Source: Clostridia bacterium
GTDB lineage: Bacteria > Bacillota_A > Clostridia > UBA1212 > UBA1255
Reading direction: 5' to 3'
DNA length: 36,634 nucleotides
Assembly (NCBI GenBank): GCA_017522515.1
Contig: JAFWZH010000329.1
Coordinates: 1-36,634 of the forward strand
Shown: positions 7,789 through 16,330 of the stretch, one piece after another
Layout of the letters: each line of letters starts with the position of its first letter
Position numbering within the stretch: position 1 is the stretch's first letter
The notes under the pieces: model-generated
Seen by the model: only the letters and a program-made list of their open reading frames with translations
Told to the model about the DNA's origin: nothing
Database searches by the model: none
Position numbers and translations under genes: made by a program

Positions 7789-9144
7789 TCAATTCTGAAA
7801 ATTGATTAATGTTTCTTTAACTCTATTAAGAGCATTTTCTGCTGTATAAAGTTTTTTCAATTTTTTATCTTTCACCCTACCATATACAGACTCAACATCA
7901 AAATGCATAATGCCAAAATTAGCACCCATAGGTTGAAAGTCACTCCCTGCATAACTTGATACATAATTAGCAAGTGCCCCAATTTGTGTGTCATTTTTAA
8001 AAATTATTCTTTCTTTATTTAAAAGCTCTCTTGATGCATTTATACCCGCTATAAGACCTGATGAAGTAGATTCCATATATCCTTCTACACCCGTTATTTG
8101 TCCGGCAAAATATATCGGCACACCGATACTATTTTTTTCATCTTTAAGTCTATATGTTGAATCAAGCATATCCGGTGATTGTATATAAATATTTTTATGC
8201 ATAACGCCATATCTTACATATTCTGCATGTTCAAGTCCGGGAATCATGCCGAACACTCGTTTTTGCTCGCCAAACTTTAAGCGTGTTTGAAAACCAACCA
8301 TATTGAACAAAGTACCCTCTATGTTGTCTTGACGCAACTGAACAACCGCATAATATTCTTCATTAGTTATGGGATGCCTTAAACCTACAGGCTTTAAAGG
8401 ACCAAAACGCAAAGTATCTATTCCTCTTTTAGCCATAGATTCAACAGGCATACAACCCTCATATAAATCAAGCTTATCAAAATCTTTAACATCAGCACAC
8501 TCAGCATTAATCAATTCTTCATAAAAGGCAAAATATTCATCACGCTTCATAGGACAATTAATGTAGTCTGCTGTTCCCTTGCCGTACCTTGCGGCTCTGA
8601 AGACTTTTGATTCATCAATGCTATCTTCTAAAATCACAGGAGCTGCAGCATCAAAAAAGTGAAGCTTTTTAAAGCCAAACATCTCAATAATTTCATCTGA
8701 TAAGGCTTTAGAAGTAAGTGGTCCTGTAGCAATAATAATGCATTCACAGTCATCGTTTTCTGATAATAGCTTTTTTAAAGAAACAACCTCATCTCTGATT
8801 ACGGTAATGTAAGGAGACTCCTCTATTTTTTGCGTTACCTTATTTGAAAAAACTTCTCTGTCAACAGCAAGTGCTCCACCTGCAGGAACAGAACTTTCAT
8901 CTGCACAGGAAATAACCATTCCTCCAAGCAGACGCATTTCTTCTTTTAAAAGACCCGTTGCGTTTTCTAAATTTGTTGCTTTTAAAGAATTACTGCAAAC
9001 AAGCTCGGCAAGCTTATCAGAAGAATGTGCCTCTGAAAATTTAACAGGCTTCATCTCAAACAATTTTACATTTATCCCATATTTTGCTATCTGCCATGCT
9101 GCTTCACAACCGGCAAGGCCGCCGCCAATAACATATATTGCCAT
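7789..9144 (-). CDS. trmFO: TrmFO, folate/FAD-dependent tRNA (uracil-54-C5) methyltransferase
   Basis: A 451-residue protein that makes ribothymidine at tRNA position 54 using methylenetetrahydrofolate and reduced FAD. It starts with the FAD-binding glycine motif VIGGGLAGCEAA at residues 4-15. The family signature FEMKP..F..AH.S...AELVCSNSLK contains Cys50, and a second conserved Cys at about 231 is in EGCMPVE; these correspond to the two functional cysteines of the Bacillus enzyme. The length is normal for the family. It lies 30 bp downstream of topA, an order (dprA-topA-trmFO) also found in Bacillus. The ribosome binding site before ATG 9144 is weak (TTAGGTAG). Confidence 0.96.
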   Translation of the reverse strand: MAIYVIGGGLAGCEAAWQIAKYGINVKLFEMKPVKFSEAHSSDKLAELVCSNSLKATNLENATGLLKEEMRLLGGMVISCADESSVPAGGALAVDREVFSNKVTQKIEESPYITVIRDEVVSLKKLLSENDDCECIIIATGPLTSKALSDEIIEMFGFKKLHFFDAAAPVILEDSIDESKVFRAARYGKGTADYINCPMKRDEYFAFYEELINAECADVKDFDKLDLYEGCMPVESMAKRGIDTLRFGPLKPVGLRHPITNEEYYAVVQLRQDNIEGTLFNMVGFQTRLKFGEQKRVFGMIPGLEHAEYVRYGVMHKNIYIQSPDMLDSTYRLKDEKNSIGVPIYFAGQITGVEGYMESTSSGLIAGINASRELLNKERIIFKNDTQIGALANYVSSYAGSDFQPMGANFGIMHFDVESVYGRVKDKKLKKLYTAENALNRVKETLINFQN

Positions 9145-9174
9145 ATAAATCTACCTAACACTTATTTTATTCTT

Positions 9175-11286
9175 TTATGATTTTTTCTTTTTAAAGAAAG
9201 AAATATAATCACACTCTTTATTGCTACACTTTAGATACTTACCGCGTTTACCCTGGGCAATTTCAATATACTCACCGCATTTTGGGCATTTGTCGTTTGT
9301 GGGAATATTCCATGAAGAAAATTTACAATCAGGATAGTTACTGCATGCTACATATTTTTTTCCTGTTTTAGTTTTTCTATATATGAGTTTTTGTCCGCAA
9401 GTAGGACAGTCTGCGCCAACTTCTTCAATGATTGGCTTTGTATTCTTACATTCAGGATATCCGGGGCACGCTAAAAACTTGCCGAATTTTCCCGTTTTAA
9501 TTACCATCATTCTTCCGCATTTGTCACATGGCACATCACTCTCAGGATCAGATAACTTAACATGCTCAAGTTCCTTTGTTGCCTTGTCAACTTCCTTAGA
9601 GAAATCTCCGTAAAATTCGCTGACAACATCAACCCACTGACGATTACCTTGCTCAATCTTATCAAGATTTTCTTCCATTTGAGCGGTAAACTCAATATCA
9701 ACTATATCTGAGAAACTGCTTTTCATTAAATCATTAACAACTCTGCCCAATTCTGTGGGATACAAGCTTTTTTTCTCTTTGCCTATATATCCGCGAGCAA
9801 GAATTACGGAAATCGTCGGAGCATAAGTACTAGGCCTACCTATACCGTTCTCTTCAAGAGCTTTTACCAACGAAGCCTCTGTATATCTTTGAGGTGGTTG
9901 AGTAAAATGCTGTTCCGGCTTAATATTGTCTACTATTACCCGTTCTTTTGCTTCTAATGCAGGAAGCTTTCCATTGTCACTTTCTGTTTTTTCATCGAAA
10001 GATTCCTCATAAAGTTTAGTAAATCCTGCAAACTTTACTGTGCTGCCTACTGATCGGAAAGTATGTCCGACTACATCAAAATCAACTGTACAAACATCAT
10101 AAACAGCATCTGCCATTTGACTGGCAATAAACCTGTCATATATCAATTTATATAACTTATATTGGTCATTTGTAAGCTTATCCTTAATATCTGCAGGTTT
10201 GTATTCTATATGAGAAGGTCTAATCGCCTCGTGTGCATCCTGAGCCGCATTTTTATTTTTATATATTCTTTTGTGATTTGGTAAAAAATCACTACCAAAT
10301 TCACTTAAAATATGTGCTTTAGCTGCCGCTGCCGCCTCATCGGAAATACGTGTAGAGTCAGTTCTTATATAAGTCACCAAACCGGTAGGACCGCCTTTTC
10401 CTACATTTACACCCTCATACAAACCTTGAACAACTGACATTGTTTTCGATGCAGAAAAGCCAAGCTTTCTTGAGGCTTCCTGTTGAAGTGTACTTGTAAT
10501 AAACGGAGGAGCAGGAGATCTTTTTTTCTCTGTTCTTTTAACAGATGACACTATAAAGTCTTTATTTAATATGTCATTATATATTTTATCTGCTGAATCC
10601 TTATCTTTAATTTGATTTTTTTTACCGTTTTCACCGTAATATTTTGCAACAAAACAATCTGCCTTAGATATTTTCTCTTTGCCCGTATTCTTCCTCAAAT
10701 CAACACTTATGGTCCAATATTCTTGAGGAATAAAAGCTTCTATTTCATCTTCTCTATCACAAACTAATCTTGTTGCAACAGATTGAACCCTACCTGCACT
10801 CAATCCTTTTTTTACTTTTTTCCATAGAACGGGACTAATTGAATATCCCACCAAACGGTCAAGAACACGTCTTGCTTGATAAGCGTCAACCAGCTCTGCA
10901 TCAATAGCACGAGGCGATTTAAAAGCCTCAGTAACTGCATTTTTTGTGATTTCATTAAATGTTACTCTGCAGATTGATTTTTCATCAATCCCAAGTATTT
11001 GTGCAAGATGCCACGAAATTGCTTCTCCCTCACGATCAGGGTCAGTTGCAAGAAAAACTTTTGACGCTTCTTTAGCTTCTTTTTTTAAACTTTTAATAAG
11101 ATCTCCCTTGCCCCTTATATTCATATATTGAGGAGCAAAATTATTTTCTATATCTATAGCCATCTTACTTACGGGCAAATCTCTCAAATGACCCGCTGAG
11201 GCTTCAACTTTATATTTCTTACCTAAAAATCTACCTATTGTCTTAGCTTTTGCAGGTGACTCAACAATAACAAGATATTCGGACAT
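9175..11286 (-). CDS. topA: DNA topoisomerase I (type IA)
   Basis: A 703-residue enzyme that relaxes negative supercoils by cutting one strand through a tyrosine link. The Toprim domain is at the N-terminus (YLVIVESPAKAKTIGRFLG; ATDPDREGEAISWH with the metal-binding acidic residues). The catalytic Tyr306 is in TYIRTDSTRIS, as in other bacterial TopA proteins. Three C-terminal four-cysteine zinc ribbons start at about 587, 625 and 667 (CDKCG...CPGYPEC, CPTCG...CSNYPDC, CPKCG...CSNKEC), the usual Firmicute tail. ATG 11286 follows a modest AAAGG site. The 71-bp gap to dprA is AT-rich, with a long A-tract and no clear promoter. Confidence 0.97.
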   Translation of the reverse strand: MSEYLVIVESPAKAKTIGRFLGKKYKVEASAGHLRDLPVSKMAIDIENNFAPQYMNIRGKGDLIKSLKKEAKEASKVFLATDPDREGEAISWHLAQILGIDEKSICRVTFNEITKNAVTEAFKSPRAIDAELVDAYQARRVLDRLVGYSISPVLWKKVKKGLSAGRVQSVATRLVCDREDEIEAFIPQEYWTISVDLRKNTGKEKISKADCFVAKYYGENGKKNQIKDKDSADKIYNDILNKDFIVSSVKRTEKKRSPAPPFITSTLQQEASRKLGFSASKTMSVVQGLYEGVNVGKGGPTGLVTYIRTDSTRISDEAAAAAKAHILSEFGSDFLPNHKRIYKNKNAAQDAHEAIRPSHIEYKPADIKDKLTNDQYKLYKLIYDRFIASQMADAVYDVCTVDFDVVGHTFRSVGSTVKFAGFTKLYEESFDEKTESDNGKLPALEAKERVIVDNIKPEQHFTQPPQRYTEASLVKALEENGIGRPSTYAPTISVILARGYIGKEKKSLYPTELGRVVNDLMKSSFSDIVDIEFTAQMEENLDKIEQGNRQWVDVVSEFYGDFSKEVDKATKELEHVKLSDPESDVPCDKCGRMMVIKTGKFGKFLACPGYPECKNTKPIIEEVGADCPTCGQKLIYRKTKTGKKYVACSNYPDCKFSSWNIPTNDKCPKCGEYIEIAQGKRGKYLKCSNKECDYISFFKKKKS

Positions 11287-11357
11287 AAACCACTCAGCCT
11301 TTCAAAAAATTCAATGTTCTATATAATAAACAGAAATAAAAAAAAAGTAAAGCTAAT

Positions 11358-12464
11358 TTATTTCTTTATTATGTAGGCTCCATCTAAGCCTTTTGTTACA
11401 ATACCTTTTATTTCCAACATTGTCAAGGCACTTAAAACATTTCCCATATTTCTGCCTGTTGCACAGCTAATATCATTTGCTGCATAGTTCCCTTGTAAAA
11501 TCGCCTCTGCAACAGCAGCTTCCGCACCTGTCAGACCAAGAATCCATTTGTTTACTTTATTTGGATCGTCACATGATATATTAAATTCCTCTAAAATATC
11601 ACCGTAAGAAGTAGTACAAATTGCACCTTGCTTTATAAGAAAATTACATCCAAAAGAATTTGCAGAATTAATATTGCCGGGTATTGCAAAAATATTTTTC
11701 CCTTCATTTAATGCATAATTGACAGTAATCATTGCACCGCTGTTTTCTGTTGCTTCCACTACAAGCACACCTCTTGACATACCTGATATTATTCTGTTTC
11801 TTGCCGGAAAATGACTTTTCAGCGGTGGTGTTTTAGGCGGAAACTCTGATATTACACAACCACACTCTGCTATTTGCTCGAATAATTTAACATGCTCCTT
11901 AGGATAAATACATTCTATACCACTGCCCAGAACAGCAACAGTATACCCGTTTGATGCGATAGCACCCTTGTGTGCTTCACCATCAATTCCCCTTGCCATA
12001 CCGCTAATAATTCCCATACCGCATTCTGATAATGACTTAGAAAATTGGTATGCATTTACTCTCCCATAAGCAGAACATCTTCTGGAACCAACAACACCTA
12101 ATAAATACTCATCTTTAATTCCTGCTTCAGCAGGCAAAGAGCCTTTATAATATAATAAATACGGATTATTTTCTGAATATTTTAAATTCAACGGATAATT
12201 ATCATTCTCATGTGTTAAGATTTTTATATTATTGTTTATGCACTCCTCATAAATTTTTATTGACTCAATTCTGACTTCAGGTTTTATAAAATTCTCATAA
12301 AAGAAACAATCCTTACTCAATAATATTTCATCGTCATTTTCTGCCGCAAACCACGCTTCATCTATACTACCATAAGTTTTATTTAAAACATCTGCCACCT
12401 TATTTACCGGTCTTCCCAATAAAGTTATCCAAATACGTATAATAATATTTAAATCTGTTATCAT
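11358..12464 (-). CDS. dprA: DprA/Smf DNA-processing protein
   Basis: A 368-residue protein of the family that binds incoming single-stranded DNA and loads RecA during natural transformation. The Rossmann-like core is at about residues 120-290 with GSRRCSAYGR, SGMARGIDGEAHKGAI, TVAVLGSGIECIYP, SEFPP..PPLKSHFPARNRIISG and NSGAMITVNYALN.G..IFAIPGNI, all hallmark blocks. A winged-helix DprA tail (about 305-366, AEAAVAEAILQGNYAANDISCATG) completes it. Its ATG overlaps the comM stop (ATGA, 12461-12464) and a GGAGG site sits 7 bases upstream, so the two are co-translated. DprA alone does not prove competence, as it is common in bacteria not known to be transformable. Confidence 0.96.
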   Translation of the reverse strand: MITDLNIIIRIWITLLGRPVNKVADVLNKTYGSIDEAWFAAENDDEILLSKDCFFYENFIKPEVRIESIKIYEECINNNIKILTHENDNYPLNLKYSENNPYLLYYKGSLPAEAGIKDEYLLGVVGSRRCSAYGRVNAYQFSKSLSECGMGIISGMARGIDGEAHKGAIASNGYTVAVLGSGIECIYPKEHVKLFEQIAECGCVISEFPPKTPPLKSHFPARNRIISGMSRGVLVVEATENSGAMITVNYALNEGKNIFAIPGNINSANSFGCNFLIKQGAICTTSYGDILEEFNISCDDPNKVNKWILGLTGAEAAVAEAILQGNYAANDISCATGRNMGNVLSALTMLEIKGIVTKGLDGAYIIKK

Positions 12465-13978
12465 ACAGCAACCTCCGGTCTAAAAGAATCAAGAAAACGA
12501 TATTGCAAAGCTTCTGCAATATCCTCTTCATTTATATTTTCTCTGCCATCCAGGTCTGCAATTGTTCTACCTATTTTTATAAATTTCTCATATCCTCGCA
12601 TGCTTGATTCCGCAAGGTCGGCAGCACTTTTTAATAACAGTTCACATTCTGTTGTGATGTGACAATACTCTCTGATTTGTTTTCCTGTCATTTTGCCGTT
12701 TAGATGAATATCAGTGCCGGCAAATCGCTTTTTTTGCTTTTCTCTTGCTGCAATAACTCTTTCTCGTATAATACTTGATGTTTCATTTGACTTTTCACTA
12801 TTAAAACATACTTGTCTTACAGGAACATGAATATCAATCCTATCAAGTAAAGGTTTTGATATTTTAGATAAATACTGTTTTGCTTGATACGGAGTACATG
12901 AGCATCTGCCGTTTCCTTCAAGCAATTTACCGCATTTGCATGGATTTGTTGATGCTACTAACATAAAATCAGACGGAAATTCAACAAAATCACCGCATCT
13001 TGAAATCAAAACTTTTCCGGCTTCCATCGGTTGTCGCAAACTTTGAATTACATTTCTGTCAAATTCAGCCAGTTCATCTAAAAACAAAATACCTTTATGT
13101 GCAAGACTTATTTCTCCGGGTACAGGTCTGTTACCGCCTCCTATCAATCCGGCTTTTGTCACATCAGGATATACAGTCCTAAACGGTAAATTCCTTATAA
13201 GCTTTCCTTCTTTACCAAGCATTCCCAAAACACTGTAAATCGGTGTAATTTCCATTGATTCTTCAATTGAGAGTTTTGGCATGATACTCGGAATTCTACT
13301 GGCAATCATTGTTTTTCCGCACCCCGGAGCACCTATAAAAAGAATATTATGCCCCCCTGCTGCTGCTATTTCAGCAGCTCGAATTGCCTCTTTTTGACCT
13401 TTTACATCAATAAAATCATCACGAGAAATATTATTGTTCCAATTATCTTCATATATACTCCAAGGATTACGAGGATTCTCCGTAATATGCAACACTTCAG
13501 TTAATGTAGCCGCAGGAAAAATCTTACAGTTATTCACAAGAGCAGCTTCGTCAGCATTTTCTAACGGAACAATGCATTTGTATATGCCACTTTGAACCGC
13601 GGCCTGAATCATTGGCATTATTCCTTTAACCGGTCTTAAAACACCATCTAACGAAAGTTCTCCAACATATGCATATTTTTCAATTTTTCCATTAATGTAA
13701 CCTGCACACTTTAAAATACCCACTGCAATTGCTAAATCAAAGTGTGCTCCTTCTTTTCGTACAGACGCAGGTGCAAGATTTACAGTTATTCTACCCAACG
13801 GGAATTTGTATCCTATATTTTCTATTGCAGGCTTAATTCTATCTGCCGCTTCTTTTACTGCAATATTTCCCATACCTATAATATCAAAATACGGCAAACC
13901 CTTTGCAAGATTGATTTCTGCATCAACAAAGAAACCCTTAATACCGGACAAGCCGAACGTATTAACATGGACTATCAA
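12461..13978 (-). CDS. comM: ComM/YifB-family AAA+ ATPase (Mg-chelatase-like)
   Basis: A 505-residue protein of the YifB/ComM family, which in Gram-negative species acts as a hexameric branch-migration helicase in transformation. An N-terminal ChlI/Lon-protease-like fold (residues 1-165; GLSGIKGFFVDAEINLAKGLPYFDIIG) is followed by an AAA+ core with Walker A GAPGCGKT at about 214-221 and Walker B ILFLDELAEF at about 291-300. A cysteine cluster (CKCGKLLEGNGRCSCTP) and the C-terminal Mg_chelatase_C domain follow. The start is TTG 13978, supported by GGAGGAG 5 bases upstream and by alignment of the first residues with the family. It forms an overlapping pair with dprA. The 96-bp upstream gap holds a Noc-type palindrome. 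Confidence 0.95.
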   Translation of the reverse strand: MIVHVNTFGLSGIKGFFVDAEINLAKGLPYFDIIGMGNIAVKEAADRIKPAIENIGYKFPLGRITVNLAPASVRKEGAHFDLAIAVGILKCAGYINGKIEKYAYVGELSLDGVLRPVKGIMPMIQAAVQSGIYKCIVPLENADEAALVNNCKIFPAATLTEVLHITENPRNPWSIYEDNWNNNISRDDFIDVKGQKEAIRAAEIAAAGGHNILFIGAPGCGKTMIASRIPSIMPKLSIEESMEITPIYSVLGMLGKEGKLIRNLPFRTVYPDVTKAGLIGGGNRPVPGEISLAHKGILFLDELAEFDRNVIQSLRQPMEAGKVLISRCGDFVEFPSDFMLVASTNPCKCGKLLEGNGRCSCTPYQAKQYLSKISKPLLDRIDIHVPVRQVCFNSEKSNETSSIIRERVIAAREKQKKRFAGTDIHLNGKMTGKQIREYCHITTECELLLKSAADLAESSMRGYEKFIKIGRTIADLDGRENINEEDIAEALQYRFLDSFRPEVAV

Positions 13979-14053
13979 AAAATCTCCTCCTGACTTATAA
14001 TTTCATTTCGGATGACCATATTAACAAATTCGGCTTGTTTTTTTAATGTTTAA

Positions 14054-14073
14054 ATTATTTCCCGGGAAATAAT
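14054..14073. other. Noc-binding sequence (NBS)-like palindrome, copy 1
   Basis: A perfect 20-bp palindrome whose core is ATTTCCCGGGAAAT (14057-14070), identical to the 14-bp site described for the nucleoid occlusion protein Noc of Bacillus subtilis. It lies in the gap between nrdR and comM. It is not a good terminator because neither side is followed by a T run. A second perfect copy is at 32541-32560. Confidence 0.7.
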
Positions 14074-14074
14074 A

Positions 14075-14536
14075 TCAGTGCTTATTCTCACTGATGATTT
14101 TTGAAAGCTCTGCCATAAAAGTATCTACATCTTTGAATTGCTTATAGACAGATGCAAAACGAACATAAGCAACCTCGTCGAGTTCTTTTAGATGTTTCAT
14201 AATCATTTCTCCGATTTCAGAAGAATTAACCTCCCTTTTTACAGTGTTCATCAACTGCTGTTCCACATCCATAGCTAAATTTTCAGCCTGTTGTAACGAA
14301 ACCGGACGCTTACCGCATGCTTTCATAACACAATTAACAACTTTATTTCTATCATAAACTTGTCTTGTGCCATCTTTCTTAACAACCATAAGAGGAGTAT
14401 CTTCAATTTTCTCATATGTTGTAAAACGAGAATTACACTTAATGCACTCTCTTCTTCTTCTGATTGCACTACCCTCTTCTGTTGGGCGAGAATCAATAAC
14501 TTTATCTTCCATGTGACCGCAATAAGGACATTTCAT
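14075..14536 (-). CDS. nrdR: NrdR, ATP-cone repressor of ribonucleotide reductase genes
   Basis: A 153-residue regulator that represses nrd genes in response to dATP/ATP. The zinc ribbon ligands are Cys3, Cys6, Cys31 and Cys34 (CPYCG...CIKCNSRF), with the DNA-binding basic run IRRRREC. The ATP-cone domain covers about 49-139 ([16 protein letters not shown]). I chose ATG 14536 because GAGGAG lies 12 bases upstream; a TTG four codons earlier would touch that site directly. The length is that of the family. It is the last gene of the glg run, 24 bp after the GH13 gene, an unusual companion for glycogen genes; no nrd gene is in the window. Confidence 0.95.
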   Translation of the reverse strand: MKCPYCGHMEDKVIDSRPTEEGSAIRRRRECIKCNSRFTTYEKIEDTPLMVVKKDGTRQVYDRNKVVNCVMKACGKRPVSLQQAENLAMDVEQQLMNTVKREVNSSEIGEMIMKHLKELDEVAYVRFASVYKQFKDVDTFMAELSKIISENKH

Positions 14537-14560
14537 AATGTTACACAACTCCTCTGAAAA

Positions 14561-16327
14561 TTATAAAAACGACACCAGCAAACCATATCCGCCAGCCTCT
14601 TTTTCTATAATATAACTTTTTTCTTTTATTTTTTCAATGTTTTTTGACAAATTTTTAATGCATGCATCTAAAAACTCTCGACCTCTGCCAAAACGATCGC
14701 AAATTGTCAAATATAAAGCATCACTGTCTGACTCATCATTTGAATATCTGAGCATAGCAAAAACATTTCCATCAGAAACTCCAAAATATTCCGCATCACC
14801 AAATACAAGCGTTGTTAAAGACTTTCGCATTACAGCAAGATCAGCAAACCATTTAATCATTTCAGAATCTTCATTGCCCCAAGGATAAGTTCTTCTGTTA
14901 TCCGGATCTTTTCCACCCTCAAGACACGTTTCATCGCCATAATATACAAGAGGAACTCCAACAGCTGTAAATTGAATCAAGGAATAGCACTTAATCAAAT
15001 CTCTTGCCAGCCTTCTGTCGTTTTTTGTAATATTAAGCATTAACGACATTAATCTTTCAACATCGTGAGAACCGGTCATATTAACTTGCGCATAGAAGTT
15101 ATGTTTAGGATAAGTTTCTTTGATATTTTCAAAAACTTCTGCCGTGTCATATCCGCTTACTGAACCATTAAAAAACGCCATTAATGAATCACGAAAAACA
15201 TAATTAGTATGTGTATGTAACTCAGGTTTGGTAAAATACATCTTTCTCTGGCCATAACTCTTTTTGTTTGACGCATTTTCCCAAACTTCACCTATAATAA
15301 CAGGTTCTTTTATTTCTTTTTCGGCAGCACTTCTGATTTTTTGAAGAAGTATATCAGAAAGCTCGTCCGCAACGTCAAGCCGCCAACCGTCTATGCCTTT
15401 TCTGCTCCAATATCTTACTACGGAATTCTCACTGTCAGCCACAAATTCAGCAAAACTCTTGCAACTTTTGTTAATGGAAGGTAAATCATCAACGCCCCAC
15501 CAGCAATCATATGTACCATCATCTTTAAAAGAATACCAATCTTTATAAAGAGAATTTTCATTTTTACAATCAGAGAAATACTTACTGCACTTACCTGTAT
15601 GATTAAACACACCATCAAGTACCACATGCATATTTTCTGATTTCATTGCTGCAATAAGCTCATCAAATGCATCGTCTCCACCTAACAAACTATCTATCTT
15701 ATGATAATCTGCAGTATCGTATCTGTGATTGCTGCGTGCCTCAAAAATCGGATTAATATAAACAGTGTCTGCTCCAAGCTCTTTTATATATTCTAATTTT
15801 TCTTCAATGCCCTTTAAATTGCCTCCAAAGAACTCCCATCTGGCAATTCTTTGTTGATTATCTTTTATATACATTGGAATATCATTCCAATCAGAATACA
15901 TAAAGGAATTTGACTTAGGGAGTGCTCTGTTATCTTCAGCCTTATAAAATCTATCAGGGAAAACTTGATAAATAATACTGTTTAAGAACCATTTCGGAAC
16001 TGTAAGTTGTTTTTCATAAACTGTAATCTGATACTCCTTGGTTCTTTCTCCTTTTTCTGTTGAGAACCAATAAAAATACAAACCGGCATTATTAAAAACC
16101 ATTGAATTCAAATTATATTCTGCAGTAAAAATACCATCATGTATAATTGTTTTATCAGGCTTGAAAGAAAAGGTTCTGCAAAAATCAAAAGCCTCATATC
16201 TAAAATAAAGAACAGGAAAACAATTATAATCTGTATAATCACACCGAAGCAGTACCGCTGTATCACACGGTACTGCTCCATATGGATTTTTATAGTAATC
16301 TTGTCTTGAATGATGAATTAATGACAT
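14561..16327 (-). CDS. Cytosolic GH13 alpha-glycosidase (neopullulanase/amylopullulanase type)
   Basis: A 588-residue alpha-amylase family enzyme without a signal peptide, so probably acting on intracellular glycogen or maltodextrins. An N-terminal beta domain (about 1-115) is followed by the TIM barrel. The four GH13 regions are visible: DGVFNH (about 236-241), GWRLDVADE with the nucleophile Asp at about 318, GEVWEN with the acid Glu at about 345, and GSHDVER (about 420). The Ser-His-Asp in the last block, rather than Asn-His-Asp, is usual for neopullulanase-like subfamilies. It starts 3 bases after glgP with no good ribosome binding site, which suggests coupled translation. Exact linkage specificity cannot be read from the sequence. 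Confidence 0.9.
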   Translation of the reverse strand: MSLIHHSRQDYYKNPYGAVPCDTAVLLRCDYTDYNCFPVLYFRYEAFDFCRTFSFKPDKTIIHDGIFTAEYNLNSMVFNNAGLYFYWFSTEKGERTKEYQITVYEKQLTVPKWFLNSIIYQVFPDRFYKAEDNRALPKSNSFMYSDWNDIPMYIKDNQQRIARWEFFGGNLKGIEEKLEYIKELGADTVYINPIFEARSNHRYDTADYHKIDSLLGGDDAFDELIAAMKSENMHVVLDGVFNHTGKCSKYFSDCKNENSLYKDWYSFKDDGTYDCWWGVDDLPSINKSCKSFAEFVADSENSVVRYWSRKGIDGWRLDVADELSDILLQKIRSAAEKEIKEPVIIGEVWENASNKKSYGQRKMYFTKPELHTHTNYVFRDSLMAFFNGSVSGYDTAEVFENIKETYPKHNFYAQVNMTGSHDVERLMSLMLNITKNDRRLARDLIKCYSLIQFTAVGVPLVYYGDETCLEGGKDPDNRRTYPWGNEDSEMIKWFADLAVMRKSLTTLVFGDAEYFGVSDGNVFAMLRYSNDESDSDALYLTICDRFGRGREFLDACIKNLSKNIEKIKEKSYIIEKEAGGYGLLVSFL

Positions 16328-16330
16328 AAA

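Noticed and set aside
14054..14073. Palindrome after nrdR read as a rho-independent terminator
   Set aside because: There is no loop and no T run on the minus strand after the stem (it continues TTTAAACATTAAAA), while the core is identical to a known protein-binding site and recurs inside ligA.
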